Below, piece by piece: positions 11,440 through 22,323 of a stretch of DNA of 64,000 bases. Under the pieces are notes generated by a model. That model searched no databases. It had not been told where the DNA came from and saw only the letters and a program-made list of their open reading frames with translations. Position numbers and translations under genes: made by a program. Position 1 is the stretch's first letter; each line of letters opens with the position of its first letter. Origin of the DNA: a virus; IMG/VR virus record IMGVR_UViG_3300042197_002946, positions 62,001 to 126,000 of that record. The stretch is one strand, 5' to 3'.

Positions 11440-13329
11440 ATGTCTATACTAAATAATGTAGATTATTATTTAAACTATAATAAAATTGACGAATACCAAA
11501 ACATACTCAAAGATGCTGAAACACCACTATATGAATATACAGCCAATGATGTTTTACCAATTTCTTTATATCCCACATATTTAAATTCATCAAATAAATC
11601 GATTTTAGACAGCTCTTTGATCGATAATATTCGAAATAATTATAGTGAACAGTTTTTGGATATTGTTTTTCCAGAAATTACAGATATTGATGGTTCTATA
11701 GTTATAGGATTTAATTTTCTGATGCATTATACGGACTTTGGTGGGTTAGCTTCTCAAGATACGGGCGATCTTTCGTCATCTTTACAGTCCTTATGTGCAG
11801 ACAATAGTTATGTTTTTGGATGTTTTCCTTTTATGCCCAATATGAAACTACAATATCAATCATCGGATAATGGAGAATTTTTTGATTTACCGGGAGGAGA
11901 ATTGGTTACACCAGCCACTGTGGCCAGAGGAATCAATTCAGTCATAGGACTAAATAGAGAAAATTATTCTCAGTATATTAATGATGTAGTTGGAGAAGAT
12001 ATTTCACTCATGTTATTGAATAATCAAGAACTGCAAATTCCCAGCCTACCAGTATCAAATATGATTTTGGGTAAAAAAAAGAATATTATAGTATACCCGG
12101 ACCCCTTGTCAATTTATACTCAATCCTATAATAATACAACATCCAAAGTAGTAGTATACGATCCTAATACGGCTCTGTCTCTCAAGAGAATATCTAATAC
12201 TAATTTAAAGAGTATCAATAATATCATTATTAATATTTCAGAATATTTACGTGTAAAAACTCTAAGATTAAAAATTTCTGGTTATTATGGTTTTCAATGC
12301 AATATTGGTAGTTTTTATGTTCAAAATATAGCCTATGATCCTATAGTATACCAAACTTCCACTGGATATATTCAAACCAGAATACAAAAATTACAGGATA
12401 TTAATATTTTTACCAAACAAGAAGATTCTACGATGCTAGGCTTGTCGGACAGCAAGGTCGCAGTAGCTGCTGAATTATCATGGGTAGGTCCGGATGTTGC
12501 CAGTGACAATGATCGTTTAGCTTATGTTGTTGAGCCTGTAGTATCTAAGGGAATAGATTATAGCGAAATAGTTATACGAGGTTCTAATAATGAGAATCCT
12601 CTTACCGATACTGTTGACATAGACGGTGTGGCTACATCGCTACTATATATAGCAGATGAAAATGCTATTACCGACGATCCTTCTGTGAGAATACTTTATA
12701 TTCATAATATTATCGTAGATAAGTCTTACTTTATTGCTAATAACCTACCCACTCTGAGTTTTAATATAAAAGTATATAGCTTAAATTCTTTAAGGCCCGA
12801 ATATATAAAAACTATTAATTTTTCTATAGATAATTATGATGAGGCGGTGTCAGTTTATACCGTACCAGATGCTGTACATATTTCTGAGACATATAGCGAT
12901 GCTGAAAAAGAGCAAATTAAAACTTTATTAAATGGTTATATTAATCCTTTAACAAATTCTGAATTTAAAGCTGAGGACTTTGACTCTGAAAATTTATCTA
13001 GATTGCCTATTTGGATAACTAGTCAAATTTATGAATTTCCATCTTTGGATCCTGTGGCGCGAGATATTACCCTAGATTTGCCTAAAAATACCAATGAAGG
13101 ACAAACAATATCTTTAATACCCACGACCAATTTATGTTTGATAGGACTAGATAGTAGTCAATATTTTGACTCTGAAACATTAACTTTTTTACTAGAGAAT
13201 AGTGACGATAGTGTAAATACATTACAGGATAATACTGTTTATTGGTTTGTATTAAGGGCTGCGGAATCATCGGACTATCTGACCACATTATTTCTGCATA
13301 AAATTATAGTACAACAAAATAACGACTAG
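11440..13329 (+). CDS. Virion structural protein, unrecognised family
   Basis: Start chosen at the ATG two bases after the preceding stop; an upstream GTG at 11410 would overlap that gene by 28 bases and is less likely. The 629-residue product has no motif I recognise. It has few charged clusters, many Asn, Ser and Ile residues, no signal peptide, no membrane segment and no Thr/Pro linker, unlike both neighbours. Sequence texture is that of a beta-rich phage structural protein. It stands between two PT-linker proteins in the same transcription direction with almost no spacing, so a role in tail or appendage assembly, for example as an adaptor, is the simplest inference. Confidence 0.5.
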   Translation: MSILNNVDYYLNYNKIDEYQNILKDAETPLYEYTANDVLPISLYPTYLNSSNKSILDSSLIDNIRNNYSEQFLDIVFPEITDIDGSIVIGFNFLMHYTDFGGLASQDTGDLSSSLQSLCADNSYVFGCFPFMPNMKLQYQSSDNGEFFDLPGGELVTPATVARGINSVIGLNRENYSQYINDVVGEDISLMLLNNQELQIPSLPVSNMILGKKKNIIVYPDPLSIYTQSYNNTTSKVVVYDPNTALSLKRISNTNLKSINNIIINISEYLRVKTLRLKISGYYGFQCNIGSFYVQNIAYDPIVYQTSTGYIQTRIQKLQDINIFTKQEDSTMLGLSDSKVAVAAELSWVGPDVASDNDRLAYVVEPVVSKGIDYSEIVIRGSNNENPLTDTVDIDGVATSLLYIADENAITDDPSVRILYIHNIIVDKSYFIANNLPTLSFNIKVYSLNSLRPEYIKTINFSIDNYDEAVSVYTVPDAVHISETYSDAEKEQIKTLLNGYINPLTNSEFKAEDFDSENLSRLPIWITSQIYEFPSLDPVARDITLDLPKNTNEGQTISLIPTTNLCLIGLDSSQYFDSETLTFLLENSDDSVNTLQDNTVYWFVLRAAESSDYLTTLFLHKIIVQQNND

Positions 13330-13337
13330 GTTTATTT

Positions 13338-16300
13338 ATGTCATTAAGATTAATATTATCATTAACAGCTACTGAAATCAATGATCCTAATATTCCATTA
13401 GAAAAAAGGATTAATGGCGTTCTGTTGGACAAGATAACCAGGCCTAAGACTGGGTCCTTGACCTGGCGATTTGCTAGAGATAGAAGTAGTGATATTGCAA
13501 TCAGTCAAGGACAGAAAGATAGAATATGGTATGTTCCACGCCCACAATTCGATAAGGATTATAAAAATTTATTACTTTATGACGAGAGTTACCCAGGATC
13601 ACTGGATACAGACTTTAGAGATTTGATAAAGTTAGATTATTTTTATACTATTCGTTCAAATCCGATAATATATAGAAGTATCGATTTATCGACAGCTTCC
13701 ACGCAATATGGTAAAGATTTTGCTATTATCGTTACTACTTCGAAAGAACTTACGTACAGCCCGTTTTCAGGAGGACTGCTCACTAATTTACTTTATGCGC
13801 AGAGAGACCCTCCTGATTCTTACAATATTCTATCATATAAGCGTTTCAAATCCGAACAATTTACATCAGCTAACTTGTATCGTGGTTTGACAAATAGCTG
13901 GTACAATCCTAGCTTGCAGTCAAGCGGTGACTATTCTATGTTTGGTTTTGATGATCCAAGCCGAGTTACTCCTTTTGATCTAAAGGCTTGTTATAGCGCA
14001 CAGACCACCACCAGAAGAAGATTGTCTTTACACGCTCAGCATGTAGGAGTAGTGGATTCTCCTATTGCTAATGAACTCATATCCTATGATAGTTATCGTG
14101 GTCGGTCATATGTCAGAATAGATATTATACCTAGTATTTTCCCGTTTTTTGCATCTTTGAACTCTCTGGCAAAAGCCTATTTGAGAACGTGGCTCAATAA
14201 AATTATGGCAACTCATACATCCACTGTGGCTCAGAAGATCACCCCCGATACAAAATTAGTATTAGTCATTAAAAGACATTCATATCTCGATAGTTCTTTT
14301 TATGTTCCAAATACCAGCGATTTGCCCCTCCCCACAACACCACTACGCATACAGGAACTGAGTAAACCTAGCGACATTGCCGTGTATGGAAGCCGGCCAA
14401 TAATAAACTATTATGGTTACGAATTATATAACTCTCCATTCAATATTACTGAGAATCAAAAACAAATGTCTTTAATAGATTCTCGGACTAATAATTGTAT
14501 TGACCTTTCTATATTTGCCTTTGAAGATAGTGGTCCGTACACAGTACCTAGTATACCGATCTCTTCGTCTGTTCCTGTTACTAGAGTGGCCAACGCAACC
14601 CCTACCCCAACTCCCACGACCACAACTACCCCAACACGTACTCCTAATCCTACAAATACTAGAACAGCAACTCCTACTCCCACTAGTACCTTGCCTCCTA
14701 GCCCCACGCCTACCCGAACTCCAACTCAAACTCGAACACCAACAGCCACAGCAACGCCCACTGTCACGCCCACCAGAACTAGAATTCCTCCGTCTCCAAC
14801 TCCTTCTCCGTCGCCCAGCGCTATTCCTAGTCAACTTCCTGTTTTTAGTGTGCCTGGGCTAGCATCTAATAGTAGTGAGACACAGACTCTGTTTCAGACC
14901 AGAAGAACCTCGTCTACAAGTTACTATTTTGGTAATAGTTTGTATAACTATTTATATTCTGACAATTGGGCTTTTCCTATTACTGATTCAAAGATATCTA
15001 ATACGTCATTTATTGATCCATCATTGCCCACCACCAAGAAAAGATACAGTATGTCTTTTACTGTAACGGTTATGCCTAATAATGAACGATTTGATAGATC
15101 TTTAACTATGCTAGGAGGGTCCGGGCCGAGTGCAAGATTCTATAAAGAGTCAGTTGTGCGTGCGCGTAATGATAGTGTCAACGATGTTTTTGAAACAACA
15201 GAAACTGGTGGAGTATCAGCAAAATTTCATTTGTATGGAGGATGGATAGGGATTTATAGAACCATAACCGGATATCCTGGCAGGTTTGCATCTTTTCCCA
15301 ATCCCAATATAACCAGCTCTCCTGAGGCAATAGTAAGACAAGGATTTAATAATGTAGACTATAGATCACGAGCAGATTGGTATGCTATAGCAATAGCATT
15401 AGGAGCGAAAATTGGCGAAGTAGTATCTCTAGATATTGAATACGTACCATTCGATGTAGCAGCTTTTTATAGATCAGCAGCAGGAACAGTATTAAAAGAT
15501 CCAGTTTATCCACATGTACAATTTAACAAATATATACTAAAAGTTACCATGTACAAGGGAGGAGTAATTCCGCCATCAGGCTCAACTGCTCGTCCACAGA
15601 ATACTTTGGAATATTACAACAATAATAGAATATATATTCCTACAGTAATCGATGAGTTTGGCAATAATACGTATTTGCCCAATATTAAGCTAGAAGCTCC
15701 TAGCACTGTTGTGCCGGAAGACCCGTTATTTAGTGCAGAAAAAAATCAAGCGGTTATTCACTACAAACCATCTACAGATTACTCGATATCATACAAGAAT
15801 GTTTCTCCATCATCAGCCTTATATGGCGACCGCAATACTATCATTGTATTTAACAAATCTGGTAATATTAGCGTAAGGTATTCTATAGGCTCTAATACTA
15901 CAACAATATATTCTCAAACATTTAATGTTGCTCAGTATAAGCCTTATGTATCCAATAAGGATGCTAGGCTGTATTTTGCTTCATCTCCCACCATAGATAT
16001 GATGGGCTCCGACAGTTTGCAGAACACCAGTCCCGAGTTCGCCAAGTGGGCCAGAATATTGGATGAAGAGTATAGGTTAATCGGAGGTAGGGATCAAATG
16101 CAAATTGTAGCTGGAGGCAGTTTATCCGGTTTGATATTGGAATATGGGCGTTTTATTAACTTAAATCAGAGATTACCAGATACTTATGTTAGCACCATAG
16201 AAGAATTATTAACCAAATGGAGACCCCCAGATAACAGTACTCTGAATATTGCTCTGTACGCTGATAGTCGAAGTAAGGTGTTGATGCCTGGCCAAGGAAT

Positions 16301-18524
16301 GGCCTCTAATACTGGTAAGAATACTGTGATTAGTGGTAAATTGAACAATAAGGATATTAGTACCAATAATACTATTCCCATAACCTTTACAATTAGAAAA
16401 CTTAAGTCTGTCGGCAAAAAAAGAGTTACTCTAGTCTCTACAGCGTTGAAACTATTAAGTAGCGACGGCGTCCAAGACAAATACTCACTATCTTATGTTT
16501 ATACTCCCGACTATCAACTTAAATTTGTTATAGACGCATTAGACATGAATAGCAAGCCCGTACCCGCCCAAATCAAACTATTGCCCAATAATCGATATAA
16601 AGTTCTAGAAACCAAACAAGTATCTTCTTCTTCAGTAGAATATACTATAGCTATAGACCCCCAAAAATATACACTTCCTCCACAATCATCGGTTATTCCA
16701 GTTTCTCAGTCTTCTAAAAATAGCACCTCTATTCCTCTTATTCCATTAGCCAAAGGCTCTTTAATTATAAGCTATGAAATAGACTATGACAACTCTGTGA
16801 GTACTTTAGATACTATTCGTCCACAGATAGTTATAGACTGGACAGCGACTCCTAAACCCACTAAATTAACAATTCAGCCAATATCTAATATTGTTGCTAA
16901 ACGCAGTAATCAAGACAATATTTTTATTCCTGTAATGTTTGATAGTAATATAACTGGAACCGTTATATCTGTAAGTCCTAATAATAGTAATATAAGTATA
17001 CAAAATAATAATACCATTACTATTGATAAAAAATATTTTCAAACCCTAACAAAACCCACAACACTAACTGTTGATGTCTCCGTTCCAGCAACACAATTTG
17101 AACAAGCTGCTAAAGCATCAACAAAATTTACAATATCGCCACCATCTCCCAGAGCATTAACATCATCCAAAACTACTGATAAGTCTAGAATGTTTTATAT
17201 AACATCTGGTAAAGAGCACTTTTTTGGTATTGATGGTAATGGTAAATTATATGGTTGGGGCAAGAAAAATCATCCCAATTTATGGACAACTGACGCAAGA
17301 AATACTTTTGGTCCTATCAGAAGATCCAGTGATCCTGTCGCCAATCTTGTGCCTTACCACAATAAAGTTGAAATTAAACATCCGTTAGGCTCTCAGTGGA
17401 TCAAGGTAGAAACATATGGGTTTAATGTATTTGCTATAGATATTGATAATAGATTATATGCTTGGGGTGCTAATGTAAATGGGGCTTTGGGTATTGGTAG
17501 CGTCAACGCAACCTCTGTACCAACTTTAGTGGCAGGTAATTTATTATGGAAAGATATAGCTTGTGGATATGACCATGCTGTAGGAATTACAACTAGCGGA
17601 GATTTATATGGTTGGGGAGATGGTACTTATGGTGCCAATGGTTTGTTTAATAATAATGTTCCGTATTCTTCCAATGTTCCCGTGTTAATCTCTAGTGCTT
17701 CCGACGGTATTGTTCAGTCTGGCGCTTTTGGTATTCAGCCAGCCAAAGCTAATCAATCAAATATTTTAAACAATCAAACATTTAATGTTATTGCTTCAGA
17801 CTTGACTACCAGAGTAGCATCAGTCACCATCCCATCCCAGGGGCCATGGTCATTTGTTACTTGTAGCGGTCGTGCTACATGGGCTGTTCGATCTATTAAA
17901 GCCAATAATGAGTCATCTAATGTAGAAGATATTGTTTTACAAGCAGACAAAGATGGGGTGGTTTATTCTTTTGGTGACTTATCATACAAGGGCGCAGGGA
18001 ATCAGATTAGAGGTCTAAGTAGATATACTTTCCCTGTTAGGGTAGGAGTATGGAAACCCCATATACTCATTTATCAAGTATTGCCTAGATTATCTACTCC
18101 CAAATTAGACTATCTAACTGCTAATAATATTAGTTCTAGCGGATCTCATGTACTAGCCCTTAAGAGTGACGGTTCCTTATGGTCTTGGGGTCTCAATAGC
18201 TTCAACCAATGCTTGCACAGCACATACTGCGCAAGATGTAATGCCTTGGATAAAATTGATATTCCAGACCCCACTCTGGCATTGGACTTGGCACAAACTA
18301 AATTTAGAAATAATGATGCTCAATTTATCGCTGCTCCTAACAAAACTTTATTAATTGCTAATAATCGTAATCTTATTATAGCAGGAGATAATACTCAAGG
18401 ACAATTGGATATTGTAAGCGATTTACCTCCTGCCATAACTCCATTCCGTAATGTGGGCGGTAAATATGCTGTTGTTACTTTGAACGAAACCTCAGGCTTT
18501 GCAGAAATAGATACCGCGCCCTAA
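13338..18524 (+). CDS. Giant adhesin-like virion protein with PT linker and RCC1 propeller
   Basis: A 1728-residue protein. Residues 1-415 are unrecognised; ~417-497 are a Thr/Pro linker; ~500-900 contain a beta-rich domain with a Leu-Gly-Ala-Lys-x-Gly motif reminiscent of the duplicated domain of the gene at 7412. Residues ~900-1280 look like stacked beta-sandwich domains. From ~1285 to the end are RCC1-type repeats: KLYGWG, RLYAWG, DLYGWG, VVYSFG and SLWSWG mark successive blades, plus a degenerate blade ending in a GQLD turn, giving about six or seven, enough for one propeller. RCC1 propellers are protein-binding platforms; on a phage tail a receptor-binding or structural role is likely, but that is inference. 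It starts 8 bases after the previous stop. Confidence 0.65.
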   Translation: MSLRLILSLTATEINDPNIPLEKRINGVLLDKITRPKTGSLTWRFARDRSSDIAISQGQKDRIWYVPRPQFDKDYKNLLLYDESYPGSLDTDFRDLIKLDYFYTIRSNPIIYRSIDLSTASTQYGKDFAIIVTTSKELTYSPFSGGLLTNLLYAQRDPPDSYNILSYKRFKSEQFTSANLYRGLTNSWYNPSLQSSGDYSMFGFDDPSRVTPFDLKACYSAQTTTRRRLSLHAQHVGVVDSPIANELISYDSYRGRSYVRIDIIPSIFPFFASLNSLAKAYLRTWLNKIMATHTSTVAQKITPDTKLVLVIKRHSYLDSSFYVPNTSDLPLPTTPLRIQELSKPSDIAVYGSRPIINYYGYELYNSPFNITENQKQMSLIDSRTNNCIDLSIFAFEDSGPYTVPSIPISSSVPVTRVANATPTPTPTTTTTPTRTPNPTNTRTATPTPTSTLPPSPTPTRTPTQTRTPTATATPTVTPTRTRIPPSPTPSPSPSAIPSQLPVFSVPGLASNSSETQTLFQTRRTSSTSYYFGNSLYNYLYSDNWAFPITDSKISNTSFIDPSLPTTKKRYSMSFTVTVMPNNERFDRSLTMLGGSGPSARFYKESVVRARNDSVNDVFETTETGGVSAKFHLYGGWIGIYRTITGYPGRFASFPNPNITSSPEAIVRQGFNNVDYRSRADWYAIAIALGAKIGEVVSLDIEYVPFDVAAFYRSAAGTVLKDPVYPHVQFNKYILKVTMYKGGVIPPSGSTARPQNTLEYYNNNRIYIPTVIDEFGNNTYLPNIKLEAPSTVVPEDPLFSAEKNQAVIHYKPSTDYSISYKNVSPSSALYGDRNTIIVFNKSGNISVRYSIGSNTTTIYSQTFNVAQYKPYVSNKDARLYFASSPTIDMMGSDSLQNTSPEFAKWARILDEEYRLIGGRDQMQIVAGGSLSGLILEYGRFINLNQRLPDTYVSTIEELLTKWRPPDNSTLNIALYADSRSKVLMPGQGMASNTGKNTVISGKLNNKDISTNNTIPITFTIRKLKSVGKKRVTLVSTALKLLSSDGVQDKYSLSYVYTPDYQLKFVIDALDMNSKPVPAQIKLLPNNRYKVLETKQVSSSSVEYTIAIDPQKYTLPPQSSVIPVSQSSKNSTSIPLIPLAKGSLIISYEIDYDNSVSTLDTIRPQIVIDWTATPKPTKLTIQPISNIVAKRSNQDNIFIPVMFDSNITGTVISVSPNNSNISIQNNNTITIDKKYFQTLTKPTTLTVDVSVPATQFEQAAKASTKFTISPPSPRALTSSKTTDKSRMFYITSGKEHFFGIDGNGKLYGWGKKNHPNLWTTDARNTFGPIRRSSDPVANLVPYHNKVEIKHPLGSQWIKVETYGFNVFAIDIDNRLYAWGANVNGALGIGSVNATSVPTLVAGNLLWKDIACGYDHAVGITTSGDLYGWGDGTYGANGLFNNNVPYSSNVPVLISSASDGIVQSGAFGIQPAKANQSNILNNQTFNVIASDLTTRVASVTIPSQGPWSFVTCSGRATWAVRSIKANNESSNVEDIVLQADKDGVVYSFGDLSYKGAGNQIRGLSRYTFPVRVGVWKPHILIYQVLPRLSTPKLDYLTANNISSSGSHVLALKSDGSLWSWGLNSFNQCLHSTYCARCNALDKIDIPDPTLALDLAQTKFRNNDAQFIAAPNKTLLIANNRNLIIAGDNTQGQLDIVSDLPPAITPFRNVGGKYAVVTLNETSGFAEIDTAP
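14590..14830 (+). repeat. Thr/Pro-coding tract (gene 13338)
   Basis: Roughly 80 codons of TPTPT/TRTPT type with several Arg, linking the N-terminal region to the beta-rich middle of the RCC1-bearing protein. Confidence 0.85.
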
Positions 18525-18541
18525 TATTATGTAGGGTGTAT

Positions 18542-18589
18542 ATGTATATATTCCTTCACAAATTTATATGGACCACTTTATGTCATTAG
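18542..18589 (+). CDS. Possible 15-codon leader ORF before the gene at 18580
   Basis: An ATG 3 bases after an AGGGTG site (matching the arrangement upstream of the gene at 5217) opens a 15-codon frame that ends in TAG 7 bases after the ATG of the fibre-like gene. The overlap would allow translational coupling for a gene that has only a weak site of its own. No conserved peptide feature is visible, so this is a possibility only. Confidence 0.25.
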   Translation: MYIFLHKFIWTTLCH

Positions 18590-19749
18590 AAGAAATTATC
18601 TCAACAAGTGTACAAATTGTAGAATATAGTGGTGAGGATAGACCACTTAAATTTGCTTATATTCTGGATTCGTCGTCCACACCTTATGGATTAGACCAGT
18701 TTATTATTAAAGGTTTAGGAATATCATTATCTAACAATAATATTAAAATTAAAAGTGGTACGAAAACATATTCTAAAGCCCCCGACGTTGTTATTTCGGG
18801 TGGAGGAGGCATGGGGGCAACAGCAGGTGTCATACTAAATACCGATCAAACTATAAAGGCTATAGAAATTACCAAGGGAGGCGCAGGATACACTTCTGCA
18901 CCATCAATTAGCTTGTCCGGAGGCACTGTAGACAAGGATGGTACAGATACTACTATTGAGGTGTTGGTCGAAAAGCCCGATACTCAATTAGATCCCCCAA
19001 AAGTTTTAGACAGCAATTTATATGTCTGGATTCATGGAAAAGGAGCATATTTAACACAAGAAACTAATTGGATCTTTTTAGAAGATTTAACTAATTTATA
19101 TACTAAAATTGATAAAATTTATACTACTACAGATAATGGGGCTTATTTGACTAATAGTCACGATAAAATTAATGATAAGCTTAATCAAATTAGAAGCCTA
19201 GAGCGAGGAAATGGCTATATTGTGGTGGCTAAAACTGATCAAACATTACCTTTTGTGTGGTATAATAGTACTGTTGGTATACCATCTCAAAAAATAGAAA
19301 GAATAGTGTTTGATATTGAACAGTGTTATGATATTAATAAACAAAGCGTAGATTTTATAGACGCTAATGCCAAAGCTATTCGTCTAGATCAGAGGGTTGG
19401 GGTTTGTCGTAACGATTATTCAGCCACGGTCTCAGTAGTAATAAACCTAACTAATCTACGTAAAAACACTGATTATCATATTCATTTAGACTCATCTAAT
19501 AAGAATATTCTGTTTATTGATCAAGACTTTTATCTTAACAACAATCAATTATCTGATCATTCAGTTTATGCTAAGGTGAAATTTATTAACAATACAGTTA
19601 ATAGCATATTTAGTATAGATGCTTCTTTAAATATTGGAAATACTAATATTGATAGAGATGTACTTAGTATATATGTTGATTGTCCGCCTCCTCCAGCGCC
19701 CACGCCGACACCACGCCCTGCCCAACCCGTTGTTAGGATTGTGGAGTAA
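18580..19749 (+). CDS. Tail fibre-like protein with Gly-rich and beta-sandwich modules
   Basis: Two in-frame ATGs lie at 18568 and 18580. The second is preferred because a weak GGA lies 7 bases upstream and the product then begins Met-Ser-Leu like the preceding protein. Residues ~60-125 carry a Gly-rich motif (ITKGGAGYTSAPSISLSGG) familiar from tail and fibre proteins of T4-like phages. Residues ~155-235 repeat the Lys-Ile-Asp-Lys-Ile-Tyr ... Leu-Pro-Phe-x-Trp-Tyr module of the gene at 5871. A cysteine-bounded beta-sandwich (~240-370) and a short Pro-rich tail (PPPPAPTPTPRP) follow. The ~389-residue product is thus partly paralogous to the gene at 5871 and is probably another appendage subunit. 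Confidence 0.6.
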   Translation: MSLEEIISTSVQIVEYSGEDRPLKFAYILDSSSTPYGLDQFIIKGLGISLSNNNIKIKSGTKTYSKAPDVVISGGGGMGATAGVILNTDQTIKAIEITKGGAGYTSAPSISLSGGTVDKDGTDTTIEVLVEKPDTQLDPPKVLDSNLYVWIHGKGAYLTQETNWIFLEDLTNLYTKIDKIYTTTDNGAYLTNSHDKINDKLNQIRSLERGNGYIVVAKTDQTLPFVWYNSTVGIPSQKIERIVFDIEQCYDINKQSVDFIDANAKAIRLDQRVGVCRNDYSATVSVVINLTNLRKNTDYHIHLDSSNKNILFIDQDFYLNNNQLSDHSVYAKVKFINNTVNSIFSIDASLNIGNTNIDRDVLSIYVDCPPPPAPTPTPRPAQPVVRIVE

Positions 19750-19757
19750 ATTAGATT

Positions 19758-22292
19758 ATGAAATTAAATGCTACTTATACATTAACTACTGGTACGACTG
19801 TTGATCCGGCATACCTTACCCCGTCTTTTGCAACATTGTCTGATGATAGCGATGCTTTTACTAGCAGTACTAAGGTAAAAGCTTCTGCCACATCAGCAAC
19901 ATATAGCAGTCCAACAACAAGCCATGTGGCAACAGCAGACGCTGGTATTGTTATGGATTTGGGAGCGCTAAAGACTGTATCAACTTTACGAATAAAAGGG
20001 TCTGTTGGTATAGAGTATGGTTCGGGATCTTTAGCTACAAGCTCTGCTAATCCTATAGTGACATATATTAGTGGATCAAATACTAACTCTACATCAACAG
20101 TTAATACTAAAAATTTTGGAGCTAGTAATAAGTTTGTTTCTGGTCAGTCAGGTATTTTTACATCTGTGGGCGATTTAGAATATCTGTTTGTGGATGACAA
20201 CTATGATTGCTCATCAACTTTTCCTACTATTGTACCAAATAATGCTCCCAAGTTTTTTGATGCCAATCAAACTGCCAGATACAAAATTCAGTATAGTGTT
20301 ACTGGCAATGCTTATTTAGATTTTCAAGATAACATACTCACAGCACCAAATGGACAAGCACTAGACCTTACTGTCCAATTTCCATCCACTATAGGACAGA
20401 TAAGATATATCAAGCTAAGTTGTGTTGGATCATCGTCAAATCCTGTTAAACGTAAATTTGCTTATAAAAATTCATCAGCTATAAATGACGCATATACTGT
20501 ATTAGGACAAAGACCTAGCTCTAGTATAGATACCAATAGTACTTCTGTTCAGTACAATACCTCGACCAACGACTTCTATCCGTCTATTATCATCGATCTA
20601 GGATCTGCTCAAACTTTTGATGCTGTAGGAGTAAGGCTATACGGTATATCCGGTAATAGTGCTGTATTCATCGGAATCGGTCATTCTAACGATGGAACAA
20701 CTTTTTCAGATGCAACAACTAGTTTTGGTCAAAATATTAGCGGAGGGACTATATATCATATCAATAGCGTTACCGCACGATATATTCGTATTTCGGCAGT
20801 AGACTATTCGTCCTTTGGTGTTGGTCAATACCAATATTTTTACTACTATAGTTTATGGGTTGGTAAAAGAAAAACTTGTCCATTCATGACTTTTGGTTCA
20901 GCATCCAATATTAGTGTTACCGGCGGATCAATTATAGACAGCTTTTTGACTTTGTCGTCTTTTTATGCCGATGACGGGGTGGCCGCACCAACCATTACCT
21001 TGACTCAAGACCTACCATCAACAACCACAGTCTCTGGTGGCACAGCACAACTCAGTGTGTTGGGTACGGGGAGTGGAGGAGCAGCAGTAACTTATCAATG
21101 GCAAAAGAAAGAAGCTAATGGATCAGCATTTGTTAATATTCCTAATGCTACATCCAATACTTTAACTCTAAATAATCTAACGAATGCTGCTGATAATGGA
21201 GATCAGTATAGGGTCATATTATCTGCTACCGGAGCTGCTGATCAGACTACTAATATTACAACACTGAATGTTCCATTGCCATCAACAACATATGCATTAT
21301 CTTCTCTTATCAACGACACCCCATCAGTATTGTATAATGATACTATACAAGAAGGCCAAACGCTAAAAGTAAACATTACTGCTAGCAAGGCTCCAGAAAC
21401 TTTCAATACTAGTTCTGTAACAATATATTGGAGAAGATTAGGTTCTGGTCAAAGTGCTAGCGACGCTGATTTTAACAATGGTGTTCCTGGAGGATTAGTA
21501 ACACTAACAGGAACAGGAACAAATCCACAAACAGTTACAGGACAACTATTATTAGTAGTTAGTGCTGATTTATTAACTGAAGGCTCCGAAAATTTTCTAA
21601 TAGCATTTTATGACGACGCAGCTTATAGCAATGAGGTCTCTAGAACTTCAATATTTACTATATCTGATACTAGCGTAGGTAATACGTCAGTTCCTTCTCC
21701 CACACCAACTCCTCCACCGACAGCAACTCCAACACGACCCATACCGTCGTCTACAAGAGATTCTCAAGGTTGTTTTATTGTACCATTTAAAGGATTAATA
21801 ACCAAAACACCTACTGGAACATGCACCCCAACACCAACTACAACCATTACTACTACTCCTACTCGCACACCAACGAGAACAGCTTTTAGTACTCCAACAC
21901 CTACCAGAACTAGAACACCACTACCAACAGTTACTCCCACCAATCAGCCCACCAATACTCCGCGATTAAGCCAAACCCCTACCAATACTCCAACAAGTAC
22001 AGTAACTCCCACTAATACTCCAACAGGCACTTTTACTAGAACACCCACACCCACTAGTACTATCACAGCTAGTATCACCAAAACACCCACAAGCACTCCA
22101 CAACCATCACAAACTCCCACACGAACTCCTCTACCAACTCCAACAAGAATATGTCCGCAACAAGCTCCTCCTAGCTGTGGTGCTTGTTTCCAGGCGGTAG
22201 TAGTGGGCGAAACTGTGGGGCCTGACGGATGTTTAATATCTATTTATGAATGTTTGTATATTCCAAATTGCGGTCAAAATGTACAAGTATAG
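19758..22292 (+). CDS. Adhesin-like virion protein: discoidin-like, Ig-like and Calx-beta-like modules
   Basis: An 844-residue protein with recognisable extracellular-type modules. Two regions (about 15-240 and 245-375) share a hydrophobic-Asp-Leu-Gly-(Ala/Ser) motif followed by a VxxLRI-like strand and later an (R)YIK/RIS strand, as in F5/8 type C (discoidin-like) carbohydrate-binding domains. Residues ~410-510 match an Ig-like domain (YQWQKK ... DGDQYRV pattern). Residues ~515-640 look Calx-beta-like, with EGSENF-x-I-x-FYDD. Two Thr/Pro linkers (~645-663 and ~682-800) lead to a short Cys-rich end with at least six cysteines. Discoidin-like and Ig-like domains on phages generally bind glycans or weakly to surfaces, so host or matrix adhesion is likely. 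Domain calls come from motifs only. Confidence 0.65.
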   Translation: MKLNATYTLTTGTTVDPAYLTPSFATLSDDSDAFTSSTKVKASATSATYSSPTTSHVATADAGIVMDLGALKTVSTLRIKGSVGIEYGSGSLATSSANPIVTYISGSNTNSTSTVNTKNFGASNKFVSGQSGIFTSVGDLEYLFVDDNYDCSSTFPTIVPNNAPKFFDANQTARYKIQYSVTGNAYLDFQDNILTAPNGQALDLTVQFPSTIGQIRYIKLSCVGSSSNPVKRKFAYKNSSAINDAYTVLGQRPSSSIDTNSTSVQYNTSTNDFYPSIIIDLGSAQTFDAVGVRLYGISGNSAVFIGIGHSNDGTTFSDATTSFGQNISGGTIYHINSVTARYIRISAVDYSSFGVGQYQYFYYYSLWVGKRKTCPFMTFGSASNISVTGGSIIDSFLTLSSFYADDGVAAPTITLTQDLPSTTTVSGGTAQLSVLGTGSGGAAVTYQWQKKEANGSAFVNIPNATSNTLTLNNLTNAADNGDQYRVILSATGAADQTTNITTLNVPLPSTTYALSSLINDTPSVLYNDTIQEGQTLKVNITASKAPETFNTSSVTIYWRRLGSGQSASDADFNNGVPGGLVTLTGTGTNPQTVTGQLLLVVSADLLTEGSENFLIAFYDDAAYSNEVSRTSIFTISDTSVGNTSVPSPTPTPPPTATPTRPIPSSTRDSQGCFIVPFKGLITKTPTGTCTPTPTTTITTTPTRTPTRTAFSTPTPTRTRTPLPTVTPTNQPTNTPRLSQTPTNTPTSTVTPTNTPTGTFTRTPTPTSTITASITKTPTSTPQPSQTPTRTPLPTPTRICPQQAPPSCGACFQAVVVGETVGPDGCLISIYECLYIPNCGQNVQV
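21802..22153 (+). repeat. Thr/Pro-coding tract (gene 19758)
   Basis: About 117 codons of TPT/TRTPT/TNTPT type between the Calx-beta-like domain and the Cys-rich C-terminus. A smaller tract at 21692-21748 precedes it, the two separated by a ~17-residue non-repetitive island. Confidence 0.85.
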
Positions 22293-22323
22293 TTGGGGTA
22301 TACTTAGATAAAGGATCTCTATA

